Under the pieces are notes generated by a model. The model was not told where the DNA came from, ran no database searches, and saw nothing but the letters and a program-made list of their open reading frames with translations. A stretch of 50,626 bases of DNA from an uncultured Ruegeria sp. (GTDB lineage Bacteria > Pseudomonadota > Alphaproteobacteria > Rhodobacterales > Rhodobacteraceae): NCBI RefSeq assembly GCF_947497005.1, contig NZ_CANMFF010000025.1:1-50626 (forward strand). The letters run 5' to 3'. Below, piece by piece: positions 50,383-50,626 of the stretch. The translations under genes were made by a program, and so were the position numbers. How positions within the stretch are numbered: the stretch's first letter is position 1; every line of letters starts with the position of its first letter.

Positions 50383-50626
50383 GGTTTCGACCTCACTTGG
50401 CAAAGGCAAGAGTTGTTATCGCAGCTTCGCGGGGCGGAACATTCGAAATGGTTCATCAGTTTCATGGTGTGCTTCTCATTGGGGAAGCAAGGCGCGTCGA
50501 ACCTCAGCAATAGACAAAGAAAATCCATTCGCACGAATGCGTTTATCCTGGCTTTGTCGCATTCTTTTCGGAAGTATGAATGCTCGTAAGAAATTGCTGT
50601 GTTTAGACTGCGAGTTCTGCGAATTG

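Noticed and set aside
1..50626. CRISPR arrays, rRNA or tRNA genes
   Set aside because: No regularly spaced direct repeats and no cloverleaf-like sequences with a T-loop motif in a fitting context were seen on reading.

Overview
The window comes from an alphaproteobacterium, most likely of the Roseobacter group (Rhodobacteraceae). This is judged from the gene families and their arrangement: TRAP and Ehu-type ABC transporters for compatible-solute-like substrates, aminomethyltransferase-domain sarcosine/dimethylglycine-type dehydrogenases, alphaproteobacterial-type S21, and moderate GC content. A truncated RepC-like replication protein at the right edge points to a plasmid, chromid or integrated former plasmid. 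That is an inference, because only a fragment is present.

Layout. (1) 1-8.9 kb: a catabolic locus. A minus-strand operon encodes a creatinase/DoeA-like M24 hydrolase, a complete TRAP transporter (DctP-DctQ-DctM), a UspA-like protein and a TauE/SafE exporter. It diverges from a LysR regulator, which is followed by a gamma-glutamyltransferase. (2) 9.1-14.2 kb: mixed genes. These are a GIY-YIG-like protein, a TetR-controlled NmrA / beta-carbonic anhydrase / membrane protein operon with a tandem operator, ribosomal protein S21 with a clear terminator, and a DUF2461 protein. (3) 14.2-32.5 kb: a decaying accessory island full of IS remnants (IS5, two IS110, IS6), duplicated genes and pseudogenes. 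Its core is a set of small unrecognised genes present twice: array A (15.4-20.6 kb) and array B (30.4-32.5 kb). Array A also carries a secreted seven-repeat Cys protein and a DUF1611-racemase pair. Array B keeps only a racemase stump. Between the arrays lie CspA, two damaged fatty acid desaturases, a cyclopropane fatty acid synthase, an orphan GroEL, a Crp/Fnr regulator and several small stress-type proteins. (4) 32.8-47.9 kb: a large, apparently intact catabolic locus. It contains an AsnC/Lrp regulator, an Ehu-like ABC importer, two Asp/Glu-racemase-superfamily enzymes, an M24 hydrolase, a cupin, a GntR/HutC regulator with a perfect palindromic operator, a PhyH dioxygenase, a dimethylglycine-dehydrogenase-like flavoenzyme, a fold-II PLP enzyme and a BisC-like molybdoenzyme. 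(5) 48-50.6 kb: a VOC-family pseudogene, an intact IS5-family element and the repC-like gene it truncates.

How the genes may work together. Regions 1 and 4 both look like import-and-degrade modules for small nitrogenous solutes and resemble (hydroxy)ectoine utilisation loci. However, the diagnostic genes eutC and doeB are absent, so the substrates are not known. The island in region 3 looks like a stress/membrane-adaptation island that was duplicated and is now eroding. Its conserved array of small proteins, two of which share an N-terminal F-x-x-P-F...LPAGEY motif at the same residue positions, is the best candidate for an undescribed system here.
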